Source: Prorocentrum cordatum (Eukaryota > Sar > Dinophyceae > Prorocentrales > Prorocentraceae). Taken from it: a stretch of DNA of 35,000 nucleotides. Below are positions 10,586 through 21,180 of the stretch, piece after piece. The stretch is taken from positions 55,546 through 90,545 of the forward strand of contig CAUYUJ010021697.1 of NCBI GenBank assembly GCA_963575745.1. The letters are read 5' to 3'. Each line of letters opens with the position of its first letter. Position 1 is the stretch's first letter. The position numbers and the translations under genes are program-made. The notes below the pieces were generated by a model. It made no database searches and was not told where the DNA came from. It saw only the letters and a list, made by a program, of their open reading frames with translations.

Positions 10586-10621
<36 letters not shown>
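10101..10621. repeat. (ACG)n array with 159-bp internal duplication
   Basis: Trinucleotide ACG/GAC array. A recognisable segment starting GACTAAACGACGACGACGC occurs at 10342 and again at 10501, an offset of 159 bp, so part of the array was duplicated as a block. Poly-Asp/Thr/Arg and poly-Val/Ser frames are artefacts. Confidence 0.9.
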
Positions 10622-10622
<1 letters not shown>

Positions 10623-10803
10623 AATGTATGGCTCTTCGCGAAGGCGGAAGCTACGACGAGCGGGAGGAGGCCGGCGAGGGCAGCGCGGCAGCCGTGGACC
10701 CGGGAGGGGGGCGGGGCGGCGAGGCCGGGCCCCGGCGGAGGAGAGGGCGAGGAGGAGGAGGAGGACCGGCGTAAGCCCACGACTCGTCAACGATGCTGAA
10801 ATA
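10622..10803. other. GC-rich spacer with 25-bp direct repeat
   Basis: No gene. 10771-10795 (GTAAGCCCACGACTCGTCAA then CGATG) is repeated at 10974-10998 with one change, so the two copies flank the second MITE. Confidence 0.6.
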
Positions 10804-10824
10804 CAGGGCAGTTTTTAATACATA

Positions 10825-10865
<41 letters not shown>

Positions 10866-10974
10866 ATTAATGTATGAATAAATCTATGCATGAACTCATC
10901 GTTGTCTTTAATACTAAGTCCCTGCATTTTTACTACATGATTCGCACGCGGAGAATGTATTAAAAACGGCACTG
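10804..10974. mobile_element. TA-flanked MITE, copy 2
   Basis: Second copy of the element at 204-366, flanked by TA at 10802-10803 and 10975-10976. Its 20-bp terminal inverted repeats (10804-10823 and 10955-10974) match at 18 of 20 positions. It differs from copy 1 mainly by a 35-bp A-run (10829-10863) near the left end. The shared interior (ATGAATAAAT, GAACTCATCGTTG, CCCTGCATTTTTA) shows common descent. Non-coding; it would need a transposase supplied from elsewhere. Confidence 0.8.
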
Positions 10975-10998
10975 TAAGCCCACCACTCGTCAACGATG

Positions 10999-11172
10999 TT
11001 GGGGTCCGCCGATCCGGCGTGTGAGTTTCTGAGAGCGTGGGCTTGAGCTCTCTCAAGCTTCGTTCTGCAGGGGGGGGGGGGGGCGTGCGTTATTCCCGAC
11101 GTCACTTGCGACGTGTTTCGGTACCCGGGGCTATTTCCGACGTCATGTCCGACGCTTTTCGGTGCCCAGGGA
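10999..11172. repeat. 42-bp tandem duplication beside a G-run
   Basis: After a 14-15 bp G-run (about 11070-11083), two copies of TATTYCCGACGTCA...TTTCGGTRCCCRGGG lie at about 11090-11130 and 11131-11172. Confidence 0.6.
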
Positions 11173-11330
11173 CAGGGGGGTATAGAAAACTCCACTTCCG
11201 GAGCCCCGACCGCCCAAGACAGCCCAAGAGTAAGCCAAGAGAGGCCCCAGAGGCCCCCTAGACAATGCAAGAGGGCCCCGAATCGCCGAAACTCGCTCTC
11301 AACCCCCCCCGGATCGGCGGCACTGGCCGG
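11173..11330. repeat. short CCAAGA-type patch
   Basis: CCGCCCAAGACAGCCCAAGA and similar words, related to the arrays at 2030-3060 and 28870-29530. Confidence 0.45.
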
Positions 11331-11456
11331 AAGCCACCCCAATACCATCTCTCCAAACTCCCACTTCATAGGCCCCTACAAGGGTTCATTCCCACTGAAG
11401 GAGCAGCCCCGTTGGGAGACAAGCGTTCGACGACCCTGGAGCATACCAAAACCATG
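11331..11456. other. no gene recognised
   Basis: Short spacer between repeat blocks. Nothing identifiable. Confidence 0.3.
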
Positions 11457-11601
11457 TTCGGGGCTCCAACACCACGGATCAACATGTCTGTTGCGTCTTG
11501 ACTATCCTGGATCGTGCCAGAGCACCGTTCCTGGGACGTCATCACCGCGAATCAACGTAACTGTTGCGCCTTCACAATCCTGGACCCTTCCCAAACATCA
11601 T
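11457..11601. repeat. 72-bp repeat, two units
   Basis: Two imperfect copies (about 11457-11528 and 11529-11601) share the order ATCAAC, TGTTGCGYCTT, then ATCCTGGA, with about 72 bp between equivalent points. Confidence 0.55.
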
Positions 11602-11624
11602 TTGCGGTACGGTGACCATGGGAA

Positions 11625-12145
11625 CCCGTGAAACGAAACTCTTGTATACTTAAAACGAATGCGCGCGGCGCTAAGGCGAAAAACAAAGTTTGACGACGAG
11701 CCGCCTTCAATCCGTGAAACTCTTCAAATTGTTTGAGATGCGCGACACGAAGGTGAAGCAACATGTTGATCACAACCCGCGCCCTCTATCCGTGAAACTC
11801 TTGCGAATGTCTAGAAAGAGTGTGCGCCACGCTGAGGCATCATGTTAAAAACCACATGCCTTCCATCGGTGGAACTTTCGCAACTTCTGAAAAGAATGAG
11901 CACGGCGCTGATGCGAAACCACATTTTGAAAACCACCCGCCCTCAATCCGTAAAAATTCTGCAAATGTTTAACACGCATGCGCGCGTCACTAAGGCAAAA
12001 ACCACATGTTAAAAAAACCACCCGCCCTCAATCAGTGAAGTTCTAGATTTGTTTAACGAATGTGCGCGGCGCTAAGGCGAGACATATTTTTTGAAAACCA
12101 CCCGCCCTCCATCTGCGAAGCGGTTGCGAATCATTAAGCGCCAGG
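11625..12145. repeat. 80-bp minisatellite, about 6.5 units
   Basis: The landmark GTGAAACTCTT and its variants recur at about 11635, 11716, 11794, 11871, 11952, 12037 and 12117: periods 77-85 bp. Units share AATGYGCGCGGCGCTAAGGCGA and AAAACCACCCGCCCTC. Degenerate and non-coding. Confidence 0.85.
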
Positions 12146-12239
12146 GTCAGAAAAAGCAGGGAAGTCTCAGGCGAAACGCCCAGCCCGGCCCGCATTTTCG
12201 ACCGGCCTCGAGGTGCGACAGGGATGAGTTATCTACAAG

Positions 12240-12523
12240 GAAAGGAATGGAGGAGAAGGAGGTGGAGGAGGAGGAGGGGGAGGGGGAGGAGTACGAGAAG
12301 GAGCAGGAGCAGGAGGAGGAGAAGCAGGAGAAGAAGCAAGAGCTGGAGCAGGAGCAGGAACAACAGGAGGACGGGAGGAGGAGGAGGAGAAACAGGAGGA
12401 GGACGAGGAGGACGAGGACGAGGAGGAATGAGAGAGGAGGAGGGAGGAGGGACGAGGGAGGAGGAACGAGAGGGGATAAAAAAGAGGGATGGAAGAGGAA
12501 AGAGGAGGAGGAAGAGGAGAAGG
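12240..12523. repeat. purine-rich AGG/GAG tract, left flank of the retroelement
   Basis: Degenerate AGGAGG/GAGCAGGAG sequence. A GGAGGAGG tract also lies at the other end of the retroelement (19069-19095). That suggests the element inserted into a purine microsatellite. Confidence 0.75.
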
Positions 12524-12525
12524 AT

Positions 12526-12650
12526 CCCGCACCCTTCCTGGCCAGCAAACTGTTGTATGCCGCGGGGCACGACAACAAGTTACAAGGGAGTGGCCGAAGG
12601 CTGAAAGGGGACAGGTCTGCTGCTGTAGAAATCTTTCCCCCAGCCACGTT
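12526..12650 (-). repeat. split direct repeat B2
   Basis: Shares with B1, in order, CCTTCCTGGCC, TATGCCGCGGGGC, GGCCGAAGGCTG, ACAGGTCTGCTGCTGT and GAAATC...AGCCAC. B1 has about 35 extra bases in the middle. Confidence 0.75.
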
Positions 12651-12671
12651 TGAGAAAAAAAAATTGGGAGG

Positions 12672-12760
12672 CAGGTGGGGGACGAGGAAGGAGCACGACT
12701 TGATCTTGAAACCGAGTCGGTCGCGGAGGGGCGGATCAATACTCTGCCCATCGCAATCTG
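12672..12760 (-). repeat. split direct repeat A2
   Basis: Shares with A1, in order, CAGGT, AGGAAGG, a TGAYCTTGAAAC word, CGCGGAGGGGCGGA and CTCTGCCCATCGCAAT. A1 is about 20 bp longer through small insertions. Confidence 0.75.
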
Positions 12761-12764
12761 ATGA

Positions 12765-12910
12765 CCCCGACCCCTTCCTGGCCTTTCTATGCCGCGGGGC
12801 GCGCCAGCAAATTACAGCACTGAGCGCGAGCTGGGCCAGGAGGCCACGGAAGCGGCCGAAGGCTGCAACGGAACAGGTCTGCTGCTGTGGAAATCCCCCT
12901 TTAGCCACAA
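12765..12910 (-). repeat. split direct repeat B1
   Basis: Partner of B2, lying directly after the last coding piece and directly before A2, as the split-direct-repeat model requires. Confidence 0.75.
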
Positions 12911-12953
12911 CGCGAACTGTTACAAAACGCGGGAAAGAAAACTCGTAAGCTTA

Positions 12954-13560
12954 TCACGAAACTTCCCAGACGGAATGGCGGCAGCCACTTCGAGAGCAGA
13001 ATCCGTTCTTCAAATCGCAACGCAGTCCCAGAATCGAGACGCCGATACCGCGCAAAAACACAGCCGTGTTTTTCTTCCAGTCTTCCCCGCAATGGCAGAA
13101 ATCCATATACGTGAACTGCGGAGTACTTCTGAACAGCTTGATCTCACAGATTTCTCTCATGGCGGGAGCTTTCCAGACCCGACTCGCTCGAGGAGTCTCG
13201 ATGGTCCAGGCGGGGCCCAGCGCAGGAAGCGGCGCGCCACTGGCGGCGCGCAACAAAGAGCAGCAGATGCCCATCAAGCACCTTTTTGGCGCGCTTCTCC
13301 GAGAGAGCCCAGGGTGGCCCATGATAGAGCGACCCTCATCGCGGAGAGACCCAGGACCCGCGTTCCCCCTCGCCTCGCCCGGCCCCGCGCGTCGCAGGGA
13401 CGCCCGCGCAGAAAATAGCAAACCCTCTTACTTCAGATCAAAGACTTTCTTGCCCGACATGTCGCCACCCATTTCAACATCGAGGCCTGCAGCGCGAATC
13501 CCGAGACGACGAAGCGCCCTGGCACACAGCCAAGGCCACTAAAAATCACAGGAACTCCTC
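12954..13560 (-). pseudogene. retroelement C-terminus, cytosine-methyltransferase-like
   Basis: Two frames make one domain. At 13560-13433 the protein reads IFSGLG followed by GFALQASMLKW, like the S-adenosylmethionine-binding motif I (FxGxG) of DNA C5-methyltransferases. At 13421-12954 it reads GHPGLSRRSA, then WTIETPRASRVWKAPAMREI, then DFCHCGEDWKKNTAV, then a Cys pair and FCSRSGCRH. ET-P-x-x-S-x-x-W sits where the ENV/ENP motif VI belongs, and DxCxxGxxWKKxT resembles the conserved CxYGxxxxKPT stretch of phage C5 methylases. The catalytic Pro-Cys motif IV is not visible; the frame shift falls there. DIRS elements are known to carry a methyltransferase domain, usually described as Dam-like, so presence is expected but the type would differ. 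The function call is inference from motifs; that this is decayed coding DNA of the element is firmer. Confidence 0.55.
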
Positions 13561-13744
13561 GGCGCCCCGCGCGCCCCCATGCAGCAAGCGCACCGCGCCG
13601 ACAGGGCGAAGTCACCCGGCGCGAACTGGGGCGCCAGGGGCCTCGCGGTCGAGGGCGGCGCCGTCTAGGTCCGCCGCGCGCCGTCTGCAGCGCCCCAACG
13701 CGTCGGCGGCCGGCCCAGACAGCAGACACTACGCCTTCCCTATC

Positions 13745-14642
<898 letters not shown>

Positions 14643-14999
14643 CAAGCGCGACTTCTTGCCGCGCCGAGCCAGCAGCGGGCACTTGGGCCCAGCGCCACGC
14701 CCGCCCTCCGCCCCCGAAGCCTGTTCCAGCGCGCCCGTCGCCCCGCTGGCCGGGGCCGCCCGCGGACCGGGCGCCGGAAGAGGAGCGGGCCGCGAGGCAG
14801 CGGGGCCCCACCGTCGCGGCCACGCCCCCAGACACCATCACGCCGCCGCCCAGGTCCCGGAGGCTCCGCGAAGATGTCGGCCCCGAGCTCGAGGATGCGA
14901 CGCCGCCGTTCTGCCTCGACACAGGCCCGGGCAGCTGCCTGAGCTCGCCCGTCAGCGGCAGCAGGGCCGGTCCGACGGAGACAGTCCTGCCCCCTGTCC

Positions 15000-15330
15000 G
15001 GCGCGAGAGACCGCCCGAGACATTGAGCTCGCTAGGTATCCATCGCGGCCTGGGGCGACTATTGGCAGCTCCAACACGCCGGCAGACCCCGAGCAAATCA
15101 CATGAACGAGCGCGCCCTTCAGCCAAAGCGAAACATAACCCCACGTTGTCAACCAGAAGCACGTGGCGCTGCGAGAAGTCACGAGCAGCTCGGGCGAGCC
15201 CCTCGAGGGCCAAGGCAACCGCCCCGCCATCTCCAACAGCGATGTGTTCCCCCTCAAAACGCCAGCCACCGCGCAACGCCACATCCCAATCGTTTTCTTA
15301 AAGCAGACCCGAAGCTACCACCAGGAAATC
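15000..15330 (-). pseudogene. retroelement RNase H domain
   Basis: The frame reads DWDVALRGGWRFEGEHIA, then VALALEGLARAARDF, then the core strand HVLLVDNVGLCFALAEGRA, and ends PRWIPSELNVSGGLSR. This is the DIRS/Ty3-type RNase H layout, with E-H-I near the start, LLxDN in the middle and WIPSExNxxDxxSR at the end. The middle Asp (LLVDN) is kept. The last-motif Asp is replaced by Gly (SGGLSR), so one catalytic carboxylate is lost. A TAA at 15298-15300 lies in the same frame just upstream. The domain would degrade the RNA strand of the RNA-DNA hybrid during reverse transcription. Confidence 0.75.
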
Positions 15331-15981
15331 GGGGCCCTCGCGGCGCCCGAAAGAGCCCCGGCCCCCCGCCTCGCCCCAGAGCCCCCCCCGAAGAACTCCG
15401 GGGGCCCCGACGCGACCTGCACCCGGCAATGAACGTCTTCGAGAGGGCCCAATTCCACGGCCCTGGACCAGCGGGCCCACTCCTCCGGAGAAAGCGTTTT
15501 GAATCTCCACCTCTCGTTCCAATTGCCCAGGCCGCGCACGACGTCGGGGTCGAGGTCGCGCTGACCGATGCCGCGGCCAGCGGGGGGGGGCGCCAGCGCA
15601 GGCGCTGTCTGGTTCCAGGGGGGCCCGAGGGCGGCGACGCGCAGCGGGGGATGGCCAGAGACGATCCGACACTCTTTGCAGCAGCTCGGCCAGGGACGCT
15701 CGGGCTCGCAACTCTGCGCGGCGAAATCGCACGGATGCCGCAACGCTGGATGCGCACCCCTGTTCATCATAGCGACGTAGATGCAACGAACGACCACCCC
15801 GCCTTCCCAGGCACCGCGGGCCCCGAAGAAAGCCGCTGGAAAACCAAGATAAGTTTCCAGAGATTCGCCGGGTCGGCCCGCGAACCCCGAGGCCACCGCC
15901 GAGTGCGGAAAGCGGCACGCGGGCGACGAGGTCGGGTCCAGAAACGTCGCGACACGTGAAACCGACCTCCTCCATCCTCAA
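15331..15981 (-). pseudogene. retroelement RT-RNase H connection region
   Basis: Two overlapping frames carry the remnant. The clearest part, about 15570-15460, reads GIGQRDLDPDVV, then NWNERWRFKTLSPEEWARW. I remember this ERWRF...EEW block as the segment between RT and RNase H in related dinoflagellate elements. Upstream, MRMEEVGFTCRDV may be the end of the RT thumb. Frame changes separate this piece from the RNase H domain. Confidence 0.55.
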
Positions 15982-16036
15982 CCGCGCGTCGCCGCGGAGC
16001 TGACGAGAGCGCTCGCTCGAAGAAGAAGAAGGGGGG

Positions 16037-16127
<91 letters not shown>
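16037..16127. repeat. 91-bp A-run inside the RT domain
   Basis: Uninterrupted A91 on the plus strand (poly-T in element sense), preceded by G6 and GAA repeats. It falls just after RT motif B, where the catalytic Y/F-x-D-N/D motif C should be. The flanking RT parts are on either side, so the tract replaced or split the catalytic centre. Confidence 0.95.
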
Positions 16128-16128
<1 letters not shown>

Positions 16129-16129
16129 G

Positions 16130-16740
16130 CGTTGAGTGTGTCACGGCACCCCGTGCGCACCGCGTTTTCAACGCCGACGCTGGGGGCCGCGTGCCCGTCG
16201 ACCAAGATCACGCGCTTGGGGGCTTCTTCTATGGCCGCCTGAATATGGCACTCTTGAACTAGCCAGAACGACCGCATGAACCCCAGGGGAAGGACAGTTA
16301 AACAAGTCGAAACCGTCGAGTAGCTCCCAAGACACCCCAGAATCAATCATAAGATCGGCCACCTCTAAATCTATCTCGAGAGCAAAAAACCCCACAATTC
16401 CTGGGGGGGGCCCACGCGTAGCAACTAATAACCGCTTCGGTCCAATGCAGGGCCTGCCCAATAAGAATCTCTAGCTCGCGCAGACTGCCGAGCAGCCCCC
16501 TCCGCGCGCGGGGGGGGGGGGGGGGCGAAACGAAGATTGAATTGCCTACAGTCCAGGGCCAGACGCTGTTTTCCAGACTTCCCACGCACAGTAGAGGCCC
16601 CAACCCTAGCGGCGAGGCGGCGGGTGAACCTCGCAAGGCCCCGAGAGGTAAGCCCGGAGACGAACTCGCCGAAGCCGTCTCGCCTCTGACCAGAGCAAGG
16701 TGGCGCTTGCGCCGCTTTTGGTCGGGGAGGACGCTCCAAG
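16130..16740 (-). pseudogene. retroelement reverse transcriptase, fingers and palm
   Basis: The RT reads across three frames. At about 16600-16530 a frame reads GKSGKQRLALDCRQFNLRF then APPP, the classic finger motif K-x-G-K-x-R-x-x-x-D-x-R-x-x-N. A C14-15 run (plus G-run about 16511-16524) then shifts the frame. At about 16385-16290 a second frame reads FFALEIDLEVADL then GVSWELL. At about 16290-16130 a third frame reads VLPLGFMRSFWLVQECHIQ, which is motif B (P-x-G-F-x-x-S-x-x-x-x-Q), then VILVDGHAAPSVG. Motif C is missing at the A-run. Function: copies element RNA into DNA. Homopolymer slippage explains at least one of the shifts. Confidence 0.78.
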
Positions 16741-17971
16741 CCGCAAACCCAACGAGCACTCGATGCTCAAAATCAGTCGGGCACTCGCGGAGCGTTCCAG
16801 ACAAAGCTGGGACCATATCTACAGGGCGCCACCCCGGTTCGGGGAGCGACGGATCTCGCGAGATCAAGGGGGCCCTGGACGCGAGCCCAAGTACCCTCTC
16901 GCACAAGCGCTTAGAAACCCGGAGCTCCTCGAAGGCCCCCGGGCGGATGACTCCCATGGGCTTGTGGCCCAGCTCCTGGATGCGAGAAATCGAATGAGCG
17001 AGGACAGCGCGCCGGCACCGTGGAAGACCCACTAGCCCACTCGCCTCCGGCGGAGCACGCCAGCCCTGGGCGCCGAAGTACACGGAGTCAAGGGCGTCGA
17101 CCGACACGTCGGCCGCCTTGACGACGGCCAACCAGCGCGAGATACGCCGCGCAGTCGAGCGGCACATCAGGCCTCTCCCGTCCAGGGGCCGGACGGCGAG
17201 GCGAGGCAGCGGGAAGATGTCGCGCGGCCTCGAAGGGATGCCCCCCCCCCGACAGCTCGAGAGGTCGACCTGGCGGCTCGAGCACATCCACCAGGCTTTT
17301 CGGCGCCGCAGAGGCTCATTGCCGTCGAGGCTCACGGCGGGCCACTCAAGACCCCCCGGCTTCAGCGCCACGCGGCCTCCCCCTCTGGGCCCCGAGCGCA
17401 GCGCGCGATTCTCAGCCGCCTTCCGCTCCTCCTTTGCGATCGCCGCCTCGGCCCGGAGACGCTCCGAGACGCGCGAGGCAAGCGCGGGCGCCGCAAGCGC
17501 ACCGCCCGCCCAGAAACCGTCGCCCATGAAGTGCGAGACCCCATCGCAGCTCGGCGCCGAGGGCTTCGCGCGGCGCGCCTCGGCGATAAGCTGGCGCCGC
17601 CTGACCGCCGCATCCACGCGCGCCAAGTTCGCGATGTTGAGGCCGTCGCGCAAACCCGCGAGCTCCTGGATGAACGCGAGTTTGGCGCCCTCATGGATCG
17701 AGCGACATCGGTCAGGAATATGGGCCTCGATCAGCCGCCTAGAGCGTCGGGCCCGAGGGCCCTCAACCATCTTGATCGTATCGCGGCAATGCCACTCGGC
17801 CGCGCGCGGGCCACCGAGCGGGAAGTCGTCGAAATCCGTCGAGGTCATCTCCTGCGCGGACTTTCTGAAGTCCCGCCTCCCCCGCCCGTCGGCGCCAGAC
17901 GCCGCAGACAGCGCGCGCGCGTCGTCGCCCGCTGCAGGCCATTGCCAGTAGTCGCGGTGGCACTCCAGCAC
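16650..17971 (-). pseudogene. retroelement gag-like and pre-RT region
   Basis: A long GC-rich frame with conserved blocks: GLNIANLARVDAAVRRRQLI, SHFMGDGFWAGGALAAP followed by SRVSERLRAEAAIAKEER (a basic helix), IFPLPRLAVRPL, CRSTARRISRWLAVVKAAD, ELGHKPMG and PGWRPVDMVPAL. I recall the same order of blocks upstream of RT in dinoflagellate elements of this type, where RRISRWL...VDALD and the GWRPV block precede the finger motifs. No zinc knuckle is visible. The frame starts by a shift from the preceding piece near 17970 and degrades after about 16660, where the RT is picked up in another frame. Confidence 0.6.
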
Positions 17972-18693
17972 TGCTTGATTCTGGACTCGCAGATGCTGTC
18001 GATCTCGGCCTGGCAGTTGTTCAAGCGCCAGACCAGCGCTGGCGGAGGGTTGGCCATACCAACCAACACCATCAGCGCGCTGTCATTCACCACCGCCGCA
18101 CCAGGCGCAAGCGTCAAGATCTCACCGATGCTGTGCCCCTCGACGTGCTCGGCGAACACCCAGCTGGGCGCGGCGGCCCGGGCACCGCCCGCGGCCGCGC
18201 CCGCAGCCGCCGCAGCACCGCCCGCGACGGGCGCGGCGGCGGCGGCCCCTGGGGCGGCTGCGACCGCTGGGGGGCGAAAGGCAGCCACCGCCTGGGCCTC
18301 CGCCAAGAGCTGCTGCAGTTCGCCGTCGGTCGGCGCCGCTCGGAAGGGGCACAGGGCAGCCCCCACGAGCCCGAGCGGCATTTCCCCGTTGCCACCGAGG
18401 AGCATCACCAGCTCAAACGTCGCAGCACCACTGTTGTCCTCATCATACACGTCGTAATCTGGGCTGGCTGACGTCACCAGGCCAGCTGTCATATCACTGA
18501 GAAACAGTCGCTCGTGTAACAACTCCTCCCCCGCGCCCGCGTACTTCACGAACGCCCTCCGAATACCGGTCGCTCTAGGCCCCGTCGGCAACGGCCACCC
18601 GTCCGCTCCCTTCGGGAGCAGCCCCGGCTCAGCCCCTGGCGCCGCGGCGCCCACAAGCGCCATTGCTGCAGCACGCCAGCAGCACCTGCACAC
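17970..18693 (-). pseudogene. retroelement N-terminal Ala-rich segment
   Basis: The frame reads LLHERLFLSDMTAGLV, then SPDYDVYDEDNSGAATF (an acidic patch), then an Ala/Pro/Gly-rich linker (about residues 140-180), then WVFAEHVEGHSIGEIL and NNCQAEIDSICESRI. The DYDVY and W-V-x-A-E-x-V-E-G-x-x-I-G blocks match the start of related dinoflagellate retroelement proteins from memory. It overlaps the preceding membrane piece in another frame by about 60 bp, so a frameshift or spliced junction near 18660 is implied. Confidence 0.55.
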
Positions 18694-18955
18694 TCGAGAA
18701 CACTAAGCCCAGGAGCGCGCCGAAGTAGAGCTCGATGCCGGAGGTGCCTCTGGTCGAAGGCTGCTCGCACACGCACTGGCACTTGCAGACTTGAGGGCCT
18801 GACTCGGGGCAACGAACCTCGGCACGCCCTGCAACCCGAACAGAGTCTGCGGCCTCGGAAAAGGCCCCGCGGATCACCCAGGTCGAGAACGCAGTGATTC
18901 CAGAAGTCGCAGCGAGATTGAGCACCGCCAGGCTTCCGAGGTTGGTCCAGAACAT
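18629..18955 (-). pseudogene. retroelement N-terminus: two membrane segments and Cys cluster
   Basis: The frame begins with Met at 18955. Residues about 6-33 are hydrophobic (SLAVLNLAATSGITAFSTWV). A Cys cluster follows at about 49-65 (CPESGPQVCKCQCVCE), then a second hydrophobic stretch (IELYFGALLGLVFSSVQVLL) at about 74-93. The start is chosen because it is the first ATG of this frame and lies 3 bp inside repeat A1, as expected for a first coding piece. A membrane-anchored, Cys-rich N-terminus is not part of the textbook DIRS/Ngaro plan; I recall similar N-termini on related dinoflagellate proteins. No function is known to me. Confidence 0.5.
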
Positions 18956-18957
18956 GC

Positions 18958-19068
18958 AGGTCCGCGAGACCCAGGAAGGCTAGTGCACACCTCCTTGGCG
19001 AAATGACCTTGAAACTGAAACGGCGGCCGCGGAGGGGCGGACATGTGCTCTGCCCATCGCAATATTCG
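18958..19068 (-). repeat. split direct repeat A1
   Basis: 5' terminal repeat of the retroelement, about 80 percent identical by eye to A2 (12672-12760) over the best 60 bp. A GGAGGAGG tract begins right outside it. Confidence 0.75.
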
Positions 19069-19070
19069 GG

Positions 19071-19402
19071 AGGAGGAGGAGGATGGAGGATGGTAACACC
19101 TCGCCTAACTTTGGTCGTGGTCTACTAGCGGCATGACGCGACGGCTCGATAGTCTACGCTGGCGCATGGTCTAGAAAACAGAAAGGAAGAGGAAAAATCG
19201 GAGGAGCAGGAGAGAGGAAAGAAAGAGAAGGAGGAATGAGAGAGTGGGAAGAGCAGGGCAAGCACGAGAGGAAGAACGACGACGCCGACGATGACGACAA
19301 TGACGACTCGTAACGCTTGAGGCCCGTACTGCTCCCCTGGAAGTCGCTGGGAACGCTGGAAGCCTCCCCGGGGCCGCTGGGAATCTCTGGAAATCTCCAC
19401 GG
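19071..19402. other. no gene recognised
   Basis: Starts with GGA repeats, then AG-rich and unique-looking sequence with a short GACGACGAC patch near 19276-19310. No protein or RNA gene seen. Confidence 0.45.
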
Positions 19403-19756
19403 AAACTTGACCGGACAAGAACGGGAAGCGTCGTTTTGCGTCCTGGGCTTATGAGATATCCGACGTTCTTCGTATGCGCTGCGCAAGTCTGTCGTGGTGT
19501 GCGTGCGTTTGCGCCTGCGCGTGCGTGCGTAGAGTATGTGCACGTGCGTCCGTGCGTGGTGGTCTGCGGCACTGCTGTGTTGTGCCGGGCTGCTCCGCCG
19601 TGCTCCTGCGGTCTGCGCGAACGCGTGTTGCCCCCCTGTGTGTGCGTGTGTGCGTGTGCGTGCGTGTCTGTGTGTCTGTGTGTGTGCGTGTGCGTGTGCG
19701 TGTGCCTGTGTGTGTGTGTGTCTGTGTGCGTGTGCCTGTGCGTGCGGCTGTAAAGA

Positions 19757-21180
19757 TCGGTGTTCTGGGTGTTCTGCCAAACTCCTGCGTGTTCCGCCGT
19801 GCTCCTAGGTGTTCTGCCGTGCTCCTGTGTTCTGCCATGGTCCTGCTCTGCCGTGCTCCTCTGTGTTCTGCCGGGTCCCTGTGTGGTCTGCCGTGCTCCT
19901 GTGTGTTCTGCCGTGCTCCTGCTTGTTTTGCCGTGCTCGTATGTGTTTTGTGTAATATGCCGTGCTCTTGCGTGTTCTGCCGAGCTCCTGTGTGTTCTGC
20001 CGTGCTCCTATGTATTCTGTGTGTTCTGCCGTGCGCCTCGTGCTCCTGCGTGGTCTGCCGTGCTCATGTGAAAACTCTGCCGTGCTACTGCTTGTTCTGC
20101 CGCGTGTTCTGCCGAGCTCCTGCGTGCTCTGCCGTGCTCCTATGTGTTCTGCCGTGCACCTGTGCGTTCTGCCGTACTCCTGTGTGTTCTGCCGTCTTCC
20201 TGCTTGTTCCGCCGTGCTCCTATGTGTTTTGTGTGTTCTGTCGCGCTCCTGTATGTTCTGCCGTGCTCCTATGTGTTCTGCTGTGCTCCTATGTGTTCTG
20301 CCGTGCTCCTATGTGTGCTGCCGTGCTCCTATGTATTATGTGGTATGCCGTGCTCCTCGTGTTCCTGCGTGTTCTGCCGCGCTCCTGTGTGTTCTGCCGT
20401 GCTCATGTGTGTTCTGCCGTGCTCCTGTGTGTTCTGTGTATGTTTGCCGTGTTCCTGCGTGTTCTGCCGTGCTCCTATGTATTATGTGTTCTGCTGTGTT
20501 CCTCGTGCTCCTGTGCGTTCTGCTGTGCTCCTGCGTGTTCTGCCATGTTCCTGTGTGTTCTGCAATGCTCCTGTGTTCTGCCGAGTTCATGTGTGTTCTG
20601 TGTATGTTTGCCGTGTTCCTGCGTGTTCTGCTGTGCTCCATGTATTATGTATGTTCTGCTGTGTTCCTGCGTGCTCTGCCATGCTCCTATGTGTTCTGCC
20701 GTGCTCCAATGTGTTTTTGGGGTTATTCCGTGCTCTTGTGTGTTCTGCCTTGTTCCTATGTGTTCTGCCGTGCTCCTGTGTGTTTCGTGTATGGTTGCCG
20801 TGTTCCTGCGTGTTCTGCCGTGCTCCTATATGTTATGTGTGTTCTGCTGTGCTCCTCGTGCTCCTGTGTGTTCTGCTGTGCTCCTGCGTGTTCTGCCGTG
20901 CTCCTGTGTGTTCTGCCGTGCTCCTGTGTTCTGCCGAATTCGTGTGTGTTCTGTGTCTGTTTGCCGTGTTCCTGAGGGTCCTGCCGTGTTCCTATGTATT
21001 ATGTGTGTTCTGCTGTGCTTCTGCGTGTTCTACCGTGCTCCTGTGAATTGTGCCGTGTTCCGATGTGTTATTTGGGTTATTCCGTGCTCCTGTGTGTTCT
21101 GCCGTGCTCCTGTGTTTTCTGCCGTGCTCCCGCGCGTTCTGCCGCGTGTCTGCGTGTTGGTCGGCCGTGGTCCTGCCCAT
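19757..21180. repeat. 20-bp minisatellite, array 1
   Basis: About 70 units of TGTGTTCTGCCGTGCTCCTG with frequent A/C/G changes at the last positions. The unit has no stop in any frame and 20 is not a multiple of three, so all three plus frames stay open and yield a 20-residue Cys/Val/Leu repeat. The resulting 578-codon frame is an artefact. Confidence 0.93.

Noticed and set aside
11037-11631. Plus-strand frames through the 42- and 72-bp repeats
   Set aside because: Frames change between repeat copies and no domain is visible.
16037-16127. Poly(A) tail of a plus-strand processed gene ending here
   Set aside because: Sequence left of the run (15.0-16.0 kb) is minus-strand retroelement coding remnant, not a plus-strand transcript.
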